A stretch of 64,000 nucleotides of DNA from Polaribacter glomeratus (GCF_002954665.1 NZ_MSCM01000002.1:654767-718766), one strand, 5' to 3'; shown: positions 1-8,567, counted from the first letter of the stretch. Made by a program: numbers and translations. The notes: generated by a model not told the origin, from the letters alone.

Positions 1-475
1 GACCATCTGCTATTTTATTACAAGCATTTTGAGCGGCTCTTTCTACACTGCCATCTATTAAAGAGTTAGAAATGGGTGCACCATAATTAGGTGAAGTAAC
101 GGTTATATACCCTCCAAATTTTTTAGTGCCACTTCCTGTACTTCTATCTGCATCTCTTAACATTAAACCTCCCATACTATGCCCAATTCCTAAATTTTGA
201 GGATTGTTTGCACCACTAGCGCTATTACCATAACGCATATTCATAGAATTAATTACTTGGTTTGCTGCATTTGTTATACCATTATCTGTATTATATGTAG
301 TTCTAAGGTTATTTAATTTGCGCTCATCATTAAAAATTCGTTCATAATGTTGCCAAGAACTAGCATCTCCGTCCAAGCCATGAACCCATGCTACGTTTCT
401 ATCTTGTGCATTAGCATTTAGTGCGCTAAATGTAAATATAAGTAAAAGTGATATTTTTTGTATTATCTTTTTCAT
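1..475 (-). CDS. Secreted alpha/beta hydrolase (lipase-like), 3' end outside window
   Basis: Only the first 158 codons are in the window; the frame stays open to base 1. The ATG at 475-473 is followed by a cleavable signal peptide of about 24 residues ending ANAQ. A VHGLDG oxyanion-type motif (31-36) and the nucleophile elbow GHSMGG (98-103, Ser100) identify an alpha/beta hydrolase of the lipase/esterase type, exported to the periplasm or beyond. The start lies 4 bases after the stop of the upstream lipoprotein gene, so the two probably form an operon. The substrate cannot be read from the sequence, and the acid and His of the triad lie outside the window. Confidence 0.8.
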   Translation of the reverse strand, partial: MKKIIQKISLLLIFTFSALNANAQDRNVAWVHGLDGDASSWQHYERIFNDERKLNNLRTTYNTDNGITNAANQVINSMNMRYGNSASGANNPQNLGIGHSMGGLMLRDADRSTGSGTKKFGGYITVTSPNYGAPISNSLIDGSVERAAQNACNKIADG

Positions 476-479
476 AGGT

Positions 480-1391
480 TTATAAATTTAAATTAAATTC
501 CATGTCATCAATCTTGGAGTAGCTTATCATGTCTATTTCATTACCAGATAAAAGTTGAATTTTTTGTATTGTCTTTATTGCATTTAAGGATTGTACTTCT
601 CCTTTATTATATCCAAAAAAAGTGCTTTGTAAAAGCTGATTATTACTATATATTCTAGTTCCGACAATTTTATTTAACGTTTTGTCTATCAATAAAACTG
701 ATTCTTGGCTCATTGCTGGTTCTATATTATTTAAAGGCATACGTAAAGTTACAAAATTGTCTCCTTGCTCAATAATTGTAATAGGACTTCCAGACGATCT
801 TTGAAGATGATTATTATCTTGTTCTAGGTCTTTAATAAATTCTTCTAAATTATCAATTAGATGATGTCCTTGCATTGTTGTAATGACATCATTAATATCT
901 TCTGAAGAGAAATCTTTACCAATATCTTTAATTATTTTTACTAAATCACTGTGATTTGGGATTGGAATATTCTCAGTACCTAATAATGTGCCATTTGCAC
1001 CATAAAACTTAATTGTGTTTCCACTAATTACAGTTTTTACAATTTTAGGACTGTCATCAAGCAATATTTTATGTGGATTTCTAATTTTCTGACTAAAATC
1101 TAATTCTTCTATAGTTATGTCTAGTTGTCCACTTTCAAACAATTCCATTTTTATTTCTTGTTTTTCACTACTAGGATTAAGAACTGATAAATCTAAACTT
1201 GATATTGTTGTCGAGTTTATTTCATAATCTCTTGTAGTTGTCATCTTATAAGAAATTTCTAATAATGCTTTTGCCGAATTTTTAATATTTGAAACTTGTG
1301 ATGTGTTAATATAATCTTCTTGACAACTTACAAAAAATGTAGTTGTGATAAAGAGGATTATAAATTTTTGTAATCTTATTTTTTTTATAAT
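480..1391 (-). CDS. Putative lipoprotein of unknown function with non-ATG start
   Basis: The first ATG (1244) would give a 254-residue protein without a signal. The same frame is open 49 codons further upstream, to a TAA at 1397-1395, and that extension encodes a textbook lipoprotein leader: KKIRLQKF, a hydrophobic run, then FFVSC with the lipobox Cys about 23 residues in. No ATG, GTG or TTG is available there; ATT at 1391-1389 (or ATA at 1388) is the likely start, giving about 303 residues. The mature part resembles no family I recognise. It is followed after 4 bases by the secreted hydrolase gene, suggesting a chaperone, inhibitor or partner role (inference). Confidence 0.6.
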   Translation of the reverse strand: MIKKIRLQKFIILFITTTFFVSCQEDYINTSQVSNIKNSAKALLEISYKMTTTRDYEINSTTISSLDLSVLNPSSEKQEIKMELFESGQLDITIEELDFSQKIRNPHKILLDDSPKIVKTVISGNTIKFYGANGTLLGTENIPIPNHSDLVKIIKDIGKDFSSEDINDVITTMQGHHLIDNLEEFIKDLEQDNNHLQRSSGSPITIIEQGDNFVTLRMPLNNIEPAMSQESVLLIDKTLNKIVGTRIYSNNQLLQSTFFGYNKGEVQSLNAIKTIQKIQLLSGNEIDMISYSKIDDMEFNLNL

Positions 1392-2035
1392 TTCTTAGTT
1401 TTAATAATTTTTTTACTATGTTTTTCAATTTCAATACGGTTATTTTCATAGGCAAGGTATTTTTAGTTTCGGTTTCGCATTAGAGTTAACCACCAACATC
1501 TAAATAATTAGTTCTTTTATCCCTAATTATTAGCTGTTATTGCTTAAAATATCAGTTTTTAGAATTAGAAACCTCCCAACTGTTTTTGACCTATTTTTTA
1601 TAGCTTGTAACTATTTAAACATGAGAAGGCGAATTTTTTTTTCTTTTTCTGTAGAAATTTAGCAATTATTTCTGTTTGCAAGATAAAAGCAAAAAGCATA
1701 CATGTCAATACCCATTTATGATTATCAGTTTATTATCTTTTTTAAAAAAATTAAAATTAATAGTATTAAACTTCAATAAAAAAACTGTGGAGCCTAAAAA
1801 AGTTTTTTTACTATAATTTATAGCAACAAATGTTAAAAAATTTCAACTCGTTTACTTTAAGTTGTTTTAACAATTTTTGAAATATTATTTATTAAAAAAT
1901 AGTGTGATCAAGTAAAAATAAATTAACGCCCATAGAAACCTTAATTAAATTGAATGAGATTAAGCGAATGTTGGTGAAGAAATAACAATTAAATTCACTT
2001 ATTTAACCAATACTTTTTAAGTAACCCTTCGTAAT
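1392..2035. other. Intergenic region, no gene seen
   Basis: About 640 bases of AT-rich sequence between two minus-strand genes. I find no open frame of credible length, no RNA gene and no clear TAnnTTTG promoter box for the lipoprotein gene to its left. Confidence 0.5.
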
Positions 2036-2521
2036 TTAAAGGCTTTTTATCTGTAATAAATTGTTCTTAGATTTTAAGTAACTGCTGTAAATAGATTCAA
2101 ACTTAACAAGTTCATTAAAGCAGTATAAAGATTTCTCTTTAGTACCAATTATTTTGTCTCCATTATGTAAAGTTGCCTCGCCACAATAGTTTTTTTCAGT
2201 TTTATATTGTAAAAAAACTTCCCCTTTAAAGGAAGAAACTAAAATATTTTCGCTTACCAATAAATTAGAAAAACCACTAGCCCTGTCTAAAACGTAGATT
2301 TTTGCATTAATCGTATTGGCGCCTCTTGCTTTTTTAACAAGCTCTGTTTCTACGTAAAACATAAATTCAGAAGAGGGTCTGCATCCGTTTTTTTGCTTAA
2401 TGAGAATCTCAATAATAGTACTCTTTTCTAATTTTAATTTAGATGAAGTGTCTCCAATTTTTACAAATGATAAAAAAGTTACAGATAGTAAAAAAAGTAA
2501 TGTTGCTGTTAGAGAGTTCAT
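2036..2521 (-). CDS. Hypothetical exported protein, 161 aa
   Basis: The protein starts with a hydrophobic N-terminus (MNSLTATLLFLLSVTFLSF) typical of a signal peptide, so it is probably periplasmic or cell-surface. It has three cysteines in the mature part (in KNGC, KNYC and LYC contexts), which could form disulfides after export. No family is recognised. It stands alone between a long intergenic gap and a hairpin, transcribed in the same direction as the PBP4 gene upstream, but 259 bases separate the two and they probably have separate promoters. Confidence 0.55.
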   Translation of the reverse strand: MNSLTATLLFLLSVTFLSFVKIGDTSSKLKLEKSTIIEILIKQKNGCRPSSEFMFYVETELVKKARGANTINAKIYVLDRASGFSNLLVSENILVSSFKGEVFLQYKTEKNYCGEATLHNGDKIIGTKEKSLYCFNELVKFESIYSSYLKSKNNLLQIKSL

Positions 2522-2622
2522 AATGAATTTTAAAAATTAAAATATTTTCAAGTTCCAAAATATATAAACACGTGTCAATCCCTAAAAATGATGAAATTAT
2601 CTTCTCCCTATAAACAAGGAGT

Positions 2623-2651
2623 TTTCTCCCCATTTATGGGGAGAAATTTTT
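2623..2651. terminator. Perfect 9-bp hairpin followed by a T run
   Basis: TTTCTCCCC and GGGGAGAAA pair perfectly around a 6-base loop and are followed by TTTTTT on the plus strand. It sits between two minus-strand genes, so read that way the T run comes before the stem; it may still end or attenuate transcripts leaving the PBP4 gene. Confidence 0.4.
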
Positions 2652-2780
2652 TACAATAATATGATTTTCAATAATTTAAAAATAATTAACGAATTGGTTT
2701 TTTAATGATATAAAACAACATCAAAAAATTTAAAAAGCAACTTAAAGTAATTTTCTTAGACAAAACATCTTAAAACAAGC

Positions 2781-4028
2781 CTAATATTGATCTCTTAATT
2801 GTTCAAAAATAAATTGCATCTGCTCTTTTACTTCAGCATTTGTATGCATAAAATGATTGTTCATAAAACTAAAAACAAGTATTTTATTAGAATTTGTAAT
2901 TAAATAGCCACTTAAACTGTAATTGTTTCCTAAAGTGCCAGATTTTGCATAAATAAACCGCTTGTCTTTTAAATTTTGGATTGCATTACCAACAGGGAAA
3001 AATAAAAACAACCTTTCTTTTTGTATTTCCTTATACATTCTAATTAAAACATCCACAAAAGAAATAGGTGTAAATAAGTTGTACCTACTTAACCCAGAGC
3101 CATCAACCCATCTTGGTTTTTGTTTTAAATCTTTTAACTGATTTGCTATTATAAAATCTATCGCTTTTTTAGAATTTAAAGTGTCTGAAAGTGTAGACGA
3201 AGCCATAATTAAAAGCTGTTCTGCCAAAAAATTATCACTTACTTCCATCATCCTTTTGTATAAGGTATCCGAAGGAATACTGTAGGCAATTTTGAATGGT
3301 TTTATTGCTGATTCTTTTATCAATTTTACTTTATTTGGTAAAATATCATTCCAAAGATTAGTTAGTAAAATAGTATCTATAATCATAGGAATGGCTGTTT
3401 CTCGGGTTCTATTTTTTCCAAAATAAAAATTATTTACCAGCTCTTCTCTTCCGTAATTTTTATCAGTAATTTTTAACTCATTTTCAAAAAAAAGAGGAGT
3501 TACTATTAACTCGTTTTCATTTTGGATAGTAACTACATTTCCATACATAGGAAAAGCACTTCTTTCCGGACTAAAATAACTATCAAAATCTTCCCAAGCC
3601 CAACCTGCAGCAAATTTTTTATCAGTAATAGTGTTAACGATTAAATTAACTTTTTTATAATTCTTCGCCATTTTTAAAGCAGTACTATCTTTAAAAAAAG
3701 AATGTAAAAAAGTTGGATCTCCGGTTCCTTGAATAGTAATTGTGTCTTTATCTACAGCATATTTAAAAGCCGGAATAGAATCTGATAATAGTTCTAAACC
3801 TGTATAAAGCGTAAAAATTTTAGTGTTGCTTGCTGGCGTAAAATACTTACTTCCGTTGTAATTATAGACAACTTTTGCTGCATTTACATCATAAATATAA
3901 ATTCCTGTAAACTGATTTTCAAAAAACGAAGAAGCTATTTCTTTGTTAATTTTATGTTTGATTCTCAAAGATTTACATCCTATAAAAACCACTGTACAGC
4001 ATAAAAGATAAAATATTTTTTTAAACAT
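2781..4028 (-). CDS. dacB: D-alanyl-D-alanine carboxypeptidase/endopeptidase, PBP4 family (S13)
   Basis: A penicillin-binding serine peptidase that trims or cleaves cross-linked peptidoglycan peptides. All three active-site boxes of the family are present: SNTK (67-70, nucleophile Ser67), SDN (265-267) and KSG (363-365), plus DGSGLSRYN (310-318). The N-terminus ends in FIGC (Cys18), so it is an outer-membrane or periplasm-facing lipoprotein rather than a soluble enzyme. At 415 residues it is a little shorter than E. coli PBP4. It is divergent from the TatA-like gene across a 100-base promoter region. Confidence 0.9.
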   Translation of the reverse strand: MFKKIFYLLCCTVVFIGCKSLRIKHKINKEIASSFFENQFTGIYIYDVNAAKVVYNYNGSKYFTPASNTKIFTLYTGLELLSDSIPAFKYAVDKDTITIQGTGDPTFLHSFFKDSTALKMAKNYKKVNLIVNTITDKKFAAGWAWEDFDSYFSPERSAFPMYGNVVTIQNENELIVTPLFFENELKITDKNYGREELVNNFYFGKNRTRETAIPMIIDTILLTNLWNDILPNKVKLIKESAIKPFKIAYSIPSDTLYKRMMEVSDNFLAEQLLIMASSTLSDTLNSKKAIDFIIANQLKDLKQKPRWVDGSGLSRYNLFTPISFVDVLIRMYKEIQKERLFLFFPVGNAIQNLKDKRFIYAKSGTLGNNYSLSGYLITNSNKILVFSFMNNHFMHTNAEVKEQMQFIFEQLRDQY

Positions 4029-4101
4029 AAAGCTATTTTAAAATTCTTTACTACAATTTACAAATTTTTTTATTTGATAAGTTTATATCACTAATAATAT
4101 T

Positions 4102-4109
4102 TACCTTTG
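4102..4109 (+). promoter_or_regulatory. Bacteroidota -7 promoter box (TACCTTTG)
   Basis: Matches the TAnnTTTG consensus 19 bases upstream of the tatA-like ATG at 4129. A TTTG at 4073-4076 lies further upstream than the usual -33 spacing. Confidence 0.5.
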
Positions 4110-4128
4110 TTACAACTTTATTCTTATT

Positions 4129-4410
4129 ATGAATACAACTTTTTTATTTATTGGTGCTCCAGAAATTATGGTTATTCTATTAATCGTTGTAATGGTTTTT
4201 GGTGCAGATAAAATTCCGGAAATTGCGAGAGGCTTAGGCAAAGGAATTCGTCAAGTAAAAGATGCCACAAACGAAATTAAAAGAGATATTAATGAAAGTG
4301 CAAAAAGTCAGGGTTTAGATACTGATTTTACCAAAGACATTAAAAAAAGTATTTCGGATGTAAAAGACAATATTGATGATTTAACAGGACCTATAAAAAG
4401 AAATCGATAA
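4129..4410 (+). CDS. TatA/TatE-family twin-arginine translocase subunit
   Basis: A 93-residue protein with one N-terminal membrane helix (about residues 6-24) followed by the family hinge FGADKIPE and an amphipathic helix (ARGLGKGIRQVK), then a charged, probably helical tail. TatA-type subunits form the pore of the Tat system that exports folded proteins. A second, shorter TatA is at 24.7 kb, so this may be the TatB-like or accessory copy. The assignment to TatA, TatB or TatE cannot be decided from sequence alone. Confidence 0.85.
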   Translation: MNTTFLFIGAPEIMVILLIVVMVFGADKIPEIARGLGKGIRQVKDATNEIKRDINESAKSQGLDTDFTKDIKKSISDVKDNIDDLTGPIKRNR

Positions 4411-4503
4411 CATTTTAATTTCTTTTTTGAGTTCTACTCAAAACCTCATTATTATCAAGCAAAATTAATAGTAAGCCCAACTAAAATAAGCTTACGTTTA
4501 AAA

Positions 4504-5145
4504 CTATTTTACTCTACTAATTGTTAAACCATCTCGTATTGGTAACAAAACTGTTTCTATTCTAGCATCCGTATTTAATAATTTATTATAGGCTAAAAGT
4601 ACTTTTGTATCAATATCTTTTGGGTCTAACGCTTCTACAATTTTACCGCTCCAGAGTACATTATCAGATAAAATAATTCCGCCAGGGTTCATTTTATCAA
4701 TAATTAAATGAAAGTAATTTATGTAGTTAGATTTATCTGCATCAATAAAAACGAGGTCAAATTTCCTGTCTATTTTTGGAATGATGTTTACCGCATTTCC
4801 AACCCGTTGTTCTATTTGAGTTCTAAAACCAGATTTCTCAAAATACTTATTCTGTAACGTTTCTAATTCTTCGTTTTTATCTATGGTAATAATTTTTCCT
4901 TCGGATGCCATTCCTTCAGCTAAACACAAGGCAGAATAACCTGTATACGTGCCAATTTCTAAGATAGATGTTGGTTTTAGTAACTTAGAAATCATAGACA
5001 AAACTCTGCCTTGAAAAGCACCGCTTAACATTCTAGGGTTTAAAACTTTTTGCCAAGTTTCTTTACTTAACTCCTGCAAAATTTCTGGTTCTTGTTGTGA
5101 GTGATTTACAACATAATTGTCTATTTCTTCTGGTAAAAAATGCAT
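4504..5145 (-). CDS. SAM-dependent O-methyltransferase (catechol/caffeoyl-CoA type)
   Basis: A 213-residue class I methyltransferase of the Methyltransf_3 family. The SAM-binding motif I is EIGTYTGYSA (63-72), and the metal-binding motif FIDADKSNY (133-141) is typical of divalent-cation-dependent catechol-type O-methyltransferases. Length is normal for the bacterial family. It transfers a methyl group to a hydroxyl of a small aromatic or similar substrate; the physiological substrate is unknown. It is transcribed alone, downstream of the sigma/anti-sigma terminators. Confidence 0.85.
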   Translation of the reverse strand: MHFLPEEIDNYVVNHSQQEPEILQELSKETWQKVLNPRMLSGAFQGRVLSMISKLLKPTSILEIGTYTGYSALCLAEGMASEGKIITIDKNEELETLQNKYFEKSGFRTQIEQRVGNAVNIIPKIDRKFDLVFIDADKSNYINYFHLIIDKMNPGGIILSDNVLWSGKIVEALDPKDIDTKVLLAYNKLLNTDARIETVLLPIRDGLTISRVK

Positions 5146-5252
5146 CCTTTTTAAGATTAATTAGGCTTTTAAATCTTTCGCTTTTTATATAATTTTATTC
5201 ATTCTAAAAAAATGAATCTTCTAAATGCGGACTAGTCTGGGTTCAAAAATAC

Positions 5253-5288
5253 AAAAAAACGGAACCTATATTTCTATAAATTCCGTTT
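5253..5288 (-). terminator. Rho-independent terminator, distal
   Basis: On the minus strand, AAACGGAA pairs with TTCCGTTT across a loop of about 20 bases and runs into TTTTTTT. It is the second of two hairpins after the anti-sigma gene. Confidence 0.6.
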
Positions 5289-5304
5289 CAATCTAACAAA
5301 AAAT

Positions 5305-5331
5305 CAAAAAATACGGTTTTCAAAAAACCGA
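5305..5331 (-). terminator. Rho-independent terminator, proximal
   Basis: CGGTTTT pairs with AAAACCG just after the anti-sigma stop at 5339, with T-rich sequence downstream on the minus strand. Confidence 0.55.
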
Positions 5332-5338
5332 AAAAATG

Positions 5339-5602
5339 CTATATTTTACTTTCTATGCTTTTTTTAAGAGCTGTTTTCTCAACATCTGTTAAGCAATGCT
5401 TTATTTGTTTGCAACTTTTTGCCTGACCTTTATACATTGATGACAAAAATACGTTTTGTTTTGTATATAACGTACAAATTTTACATCTTAAAAAATGAAT
5501 ATTTAATTTTACCTTATCTAAGAGCGTAGCTTCGTTATACTGGCTCTTATCACAGATCGTTGTTGCTTGATCACAATTGATTAAAAATTTCTTGAACATC
5601 AT
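5339..5602 (-). CDS. Putative zinc-binding anti-sigma factor
   Basis: An 87-residue soluble protein carrying HFLRCKIC, the His-x3-Cys-x2-Cys signature of ZAS-type anti-sigma factors, near residues 35-42. There is no membrane segment. It lies 1 base after the stop of the ECF sigma gene, which is the usual arrangement for a sigma factor and its cognate anti-sigma. Further cysteines (in NCDQ, ICDK, KSCK, KHCL) could add metal or redox sensing. The role is inferred from the motif and gene order. Confidence 0.65.
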   Translation of the reverse strand: MMFKKFLINCDQATTICDKSQYNEATLLDKVKLNIHFLRCKICTLYTKQNVFLSSMYKGQAKSCKQIKHCLTDVEKTALKKSIESKI

Positions 5603-5603
5603 A

Positions 5604-6170
5604 CTAATTATTAAACCAATTATCTTCCATACATTTTCGTAACTGAGTTCTTGCTCTATGGATGATAACCCATAAGTTTGACGCAGTTATGTCTAGCTCC
5701 TTACAAATTTCTTCCGTCTCAAATTCTTGAATCGTTTTCATTTTAAAAACCATGGCGTATTTTTCTGGTAATTTAGAAATACAAAGATCTAATTGCGTTT
5801 TTAATTCTTCGTTTTCTATGTCTTTTTCTGATGCATTGTCCCAGCTTTGTGGTACTCTTTCTTCAATCCAATTTCCTTCATTATCGCCATCCGCATAAAA
5901 ATTCATTCTAACTTCAGCTTTCCCTTTATTAGAATTTATCTTTCTATAATGATCAATTACCTTTCTTTTTAAAATAGATACCAACCAAGTTCTTTCTGTT
6001 GCTTTCCCTTCAAAATTCTTTGCAGATTTTAGACCTGCAAAAAATGTTTCTTGCACCAAATCTTTTGCTAAATCACTATCATTTACGCGCACAACGGCAT
6101 AATTAAACAGATAATCTGCGTAATTATCTATCCATTTATTTGGATTTAAAGTGCTTACTTCTTCAGGCAT
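5604..6170 (-). CDS. ECF-type RNA polymerase sigma factor
   Basis: 188 residues with sigma-70 region 2 (core binding, around DLVQETFFAGLKSA, 37-50, and the TWLVSILKRKVIDHYR segment) and region 4 (about 130-185, ending in a helix-turn-helix). Region 3 is absent, as in extracytoplasmic-function sigma factors. It is co-transcribed with the putative zinc anti-sigma gene immediately downstream, so its activity is probably controlled by a soluble redox or metal-responsive partner (inference). It is divergent from panB. Confidence 0.88.
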   Translation of the reverse strand: MPEEVSTLNPNKWIDNYADYLFNYAVVRVNDSDLAKDLVQETFFAGLKSAKNFEGKATERTWLVSILKRKVIDHYRKINSNKGKAEVRMNFYADGDNEGNWIEERVPQSWDNASEKDIENEELKTQLDLCISKLPEKYAMVFKMKTIQEFETEEICKELDITASNLWVIIHRARTQLRKCMEDNWFNN

Positions 6171-6300
6171 TTTTTAGGATATTCACCAAATGTAATGCTA
6201 ATTTTTATGATTTATTGCAAATATTGCAACTACAATATTAACTTGTTAAATATCGTACGATATTTCTTATTTTTACCCAAATTCTAAATTCTAAAAAAAT

Positions 6301-7119
6301 ATGTCTGTAGCAAAAAAACAGTACAAAAGAATCACCGTAAAATCTTTGGTAGAAATGAAAGCAAACGGAGAAAAAATCTCTATGCTAACCGCTTATGATT
6401 ATACGATGGCAAAAATACTTGACAGTGCTGGCTTAGATGTTCTTTTAGTAGGCGATTCTGCATCTAATGTAATGGCAGGTCACGAAACTACGTTGCCAAT
6501 AACTTTAGATCAAATGATTTATCATGCAAGTTCTGTTGTTAGAGGTATTGAGCGTTGTTTAGTGGTTGTAGATTTACCTTTTGGAAGCTACCAATCTGAC
6601 CCAAAAGAAGCTTTGCGCTCTGCCATCAGAATTATGAAAGAAAGTGGCGGTCATTCTATAAAATTAGAAGGCGGTAGAGAAGTAAAAGAATCTATAAAAC
6701 GTATTTTAAATGCAGGAATTCCTGTAATGGGCCATTTAGGATTAACACCACAATCTATCTATAAATTTGGTACATACACTGTTAGAGCCAAAGAAGAGGA
6801 AGAAGCAGAAAAATTAATGGAAGATGCTTTAATGTTAGAAAGAATTGGTTGTTTTGCGTTAGTTTTAGAGAAAGTACCAGCAGATTTAGCAAAAAAAGTA
6901 GCAGAATCAATCTCTATTCCTGTAATCGGAATTGGTGCTGGAAACGGCGTTGACGGCCAAGTTTTAGTTACACACGATATGTTGGGAATGACGCACGAAT
7001 TTAACCCACGTTTTTTACGTAGATATTTAGATTTATATGCAGATATGACTGGCGCTTTTGAACAATATGTTACCGATGTTAAAAGCAGAGATTTTCCTAG
7101 TGAAGATGAGCAATATTAA
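6301..7119 (+). CDS. panB: 3-methyl-2-oxobutanoate hydroxymethyltransferase
   Basis: Catalyses the first committed step of pantothenate (vitamin B5/CoA) synthesis, adding a hydroxymethyl group from methylene-THF to 2-oxoisovalerate to make ketopantoate. 272 residues, normal length. The metal ligands of the family are in place: Asp52 in LLVGDSASN, Asp91 in [10 protein letters not shown] and Glu123 in KLEGG; the catalytic Glu190 is in ALVLEKVP. It heads a plus-strand cluster with a VOC protein 3 bases downstream and a 2-hydroxyacid dehydrogenase after that. Confidence 0.95.
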   Translation: MSVAKKQYKRITVKSLVEMKANGEKISMLTAYDYTMAKILDSAGLDVLLVGDSASNVMAGHETTLPITLDQMIYHASSVVRGIERCLVVVDLPFGSYQSDPKEALRSAIRIMKESGGHSIKLEGGREVKESIKRILNAGIPVMGHLGLTPQSIYKFGTYTVRAKEEEEAEKLMEDALMLERIGCFALVLEKVPADLAKKVAESISIPVIGIGAGNGVDGQVLVTHDMLGMTHEFNPRFLRRYLDLYADMTGAFEQYVTDVKSRDFPSEDEQY

Positions 7120-7122
7120 AGT

Positions 7123-7578
7123 ATGATTAAAGGCTTATTTGAAACACATATTGAAGTTAAGAATTTAGAAAAAGCAATTGATTTTTATCAAAATACGCTT
7201 GGTTTAGAAATGTGCAGAACAAAAGACGATAGAAGATTGGCTTTTTTCTGGATGGGAAAAGAAAAACAACAGATGTTGGGTTTGTGGGAAAAAACTAATG
7301 GCGATATTGCTAAAAGACATTTTGCCTTTAAGTGCGAACCTGAATGGATAATAAATGAATCCGTTAACTTTTTAAAAAATAAGAATTTAGATTTTAGAAA
7401 CTTCTTAAATGATGGTTCAAAAAGACCAATGGTTTTTGCCTGGATGCCAGCAATATCTATTTATTTTGATGATCCTGATGGGAATTATTTAGAATTTATT
7501 GGAGTTCTGGATGGAAAAGCCAGACCAGAAAAAGGAATTATTTCTTATGATGAATTTCTTGAATTAGAAAAAAAATGA
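7123..7578 (+). CDS. VOC-fold (glyoxalase/dioxygenase-like) protein
   Basis: 151 residues with the vicinal-oxygen-chelate fold pattern: a first half starting FETHIEVKNLEKAIDFYQ with an early His, and a second half ending FDDPDGNYLEFIG with a metal-ligand-like Glu. Such proteins bind a metal and act on small molecules or bind drugs. It starts 3 bases after panB and its stop overlaps the start of the next gene by 4 bases (ATGA), so translation is probably coupled. The substrate is unknown. Confidence 0.75.
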   Translation: MIKGLFETHIEVKNLEKAIDFYQNTLGLEMCRTKDDRRLAFFWMGKEKQQMLGLWEKTNGDIAKRHFAFKCEPEWIINESVNFLKNKNLDFRNFLNDGSKRPMVFAWMPAISIYFDDPDGNYLEFIGVLDGKARPEKGIISYDEFLELEKK

Positions 7579-8531
7579 AAATCCTACACCTAGATACAAA
7601 TCATCCCCTTTTAATTGATCAACTAAACCACTTAGGCTTTACAAATGATGAAGATTATACGTCTTCAAAACCAGAAATTGAAGCTAAAATTGACAACTAT
7701 GACGGTTTTATCATTAGAAGCCGTTTTTCTGTTGACAAAGCCTTTATTGACAAAGCCACAAAATTAAAATTTATTGGAAGAGTTGGCGCAGGTTTAGAAA
7801 ATATAGATTGCAAATATGCAGCATCAAAAAACATTGAACTTATTGCGGCTCCAGAAGGCAACAGAAATGCAGTTGGTGAACATTCTTTAGCAATGCTTTT
7901 ATCTCTTTTTAATAAATTAAATAAAGCGGATAAAGAAGTTAGAAACGGCAAATGGTTGCGCGAAGAAAACAGAGGTATTGAGTTAGATGGCAGAACTATT
8001 GGCTTAATCGGTTACGGAAATATGGGCAAATCTTTCGCAAAAAAACTCCGTGGTTTTGATGTTGAAGTTCTGTGTTATGATATTAAACCAGGAGTAGCAG
8101 ATGAAAATTGCAAACAGGTTTCTTTATCAGAAATCCAAGAGAAAGCCGACGTTTTAAGTTTACATACACCACAAACTGAACTTACAAAAAACATGGTAAA
8201 CATTGGTTTTATCAACGATTTTAAAAAAAGTTTTTGGTTGATAAATACAGCACGTGGAACATCTGTTATTACCAAAGATTTAGTTACTGCTTTACAATCT
8301 GGGAAAATTTTAGGTGCAGGATTGGATGTTTTAGAATACGAAAAATCGTCTTTCGAAAATCTATTTAAAAAGGATGTCACATCGAGCGCAGCCCAGATGC
8401 CAGAAGCTTTTCAATATTTAATAAATGCTGAAAATGTTTTATTGAGTCCGCATATTGCAGGTTGGACGGTTGAAAGTAATGAAAAGTTGGCACAAACAAT
8501 CGTAGATAAAATTAAATTAAAATTTTGTTAA
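7575..8531 (+). CDS. D-isomer-specific 2-hydroxyacid dehydrogenase
   Basis: 318 residues; NAD(P)-dependent reductase of the phosphoglycerate dehydrogenase superfamily. The Rossmann motif GYGNMG is at 146-151, and the catalytic Arg227 (INTARG), Glu254 (GLDVLEYE) and His293 (SPHIAGW) are all present. Residues of about 265-275 look like an extra loop; the DNA there (8373-8399) resembles a dispersed flavobacterial repeat inserted in frame. Position in a panB operon makes ketopantoate reduction a possible role, but serine synthesis or another keto acid is equally possible. Confidence 0.85.
   Translation: MKILHLDTNHPLLIDQLNHLGFTNDEDYTSSKPEIEAKIDNYDGFIIRSRFSVDKAFIDKATKLKFIGRVGAGLENIDCKYAASKNIELIAAPEGNRNAVGEHSLAMLLSLFNKLNKADKEVRNGKWLREENRGIELDGRTIGLIGYGNMGKSFAKKLRGFDVEVLCYDIKPGVADENCKQVSLSEIQEKADVLSLHTPQTELTKNMVNIGFINDFKKSFWLINTARGTSVITKDLVTALQSGKILGAGLDVLEYEKSSFENLFKKDVTSSAAQMPEAFQYLINAENVLLSPHIAGWTVESNEKLAQTIVDKIKLKFC
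8373..8399 (+). repeat. REP-like element embedded in coding sequence
   Basis: GTCACATCGAGCGCAG is locally GC-rich and followed by CCCAGATG; it closely resembles a TGTCACATCGAGCGCAGTCG-type repeat that I recall as scattered through flavobacterial genomes. It sits in frame in the dehydrogenase gene between two conserved segments. Confidence 0.5.
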
Positions 8532-8567
8532 CTTACTGATTTTAAATCATCCACCAAAAAATATAAG

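Noticed and set aside
2439..2633. Open frame on the minus strand upstream of the exported protein
   Set aside because: It overlaps the start of a gene with a clear signal peptide and has no homology-like features; a frame shadow in AT-rich DNA.
4425..4443. TTTTGAG and CTCAAAA hairpin after the tatA-like gene
   Set aside because: Stem is only 7 bases and no T run follows on either strand.
8250..8263. CACGTGGAACA resembles half of a parS site
   Set aside because: It lies in the codons for the conserved TARGTS region of the dehydrogenase and the other half of the palindrome does not match.
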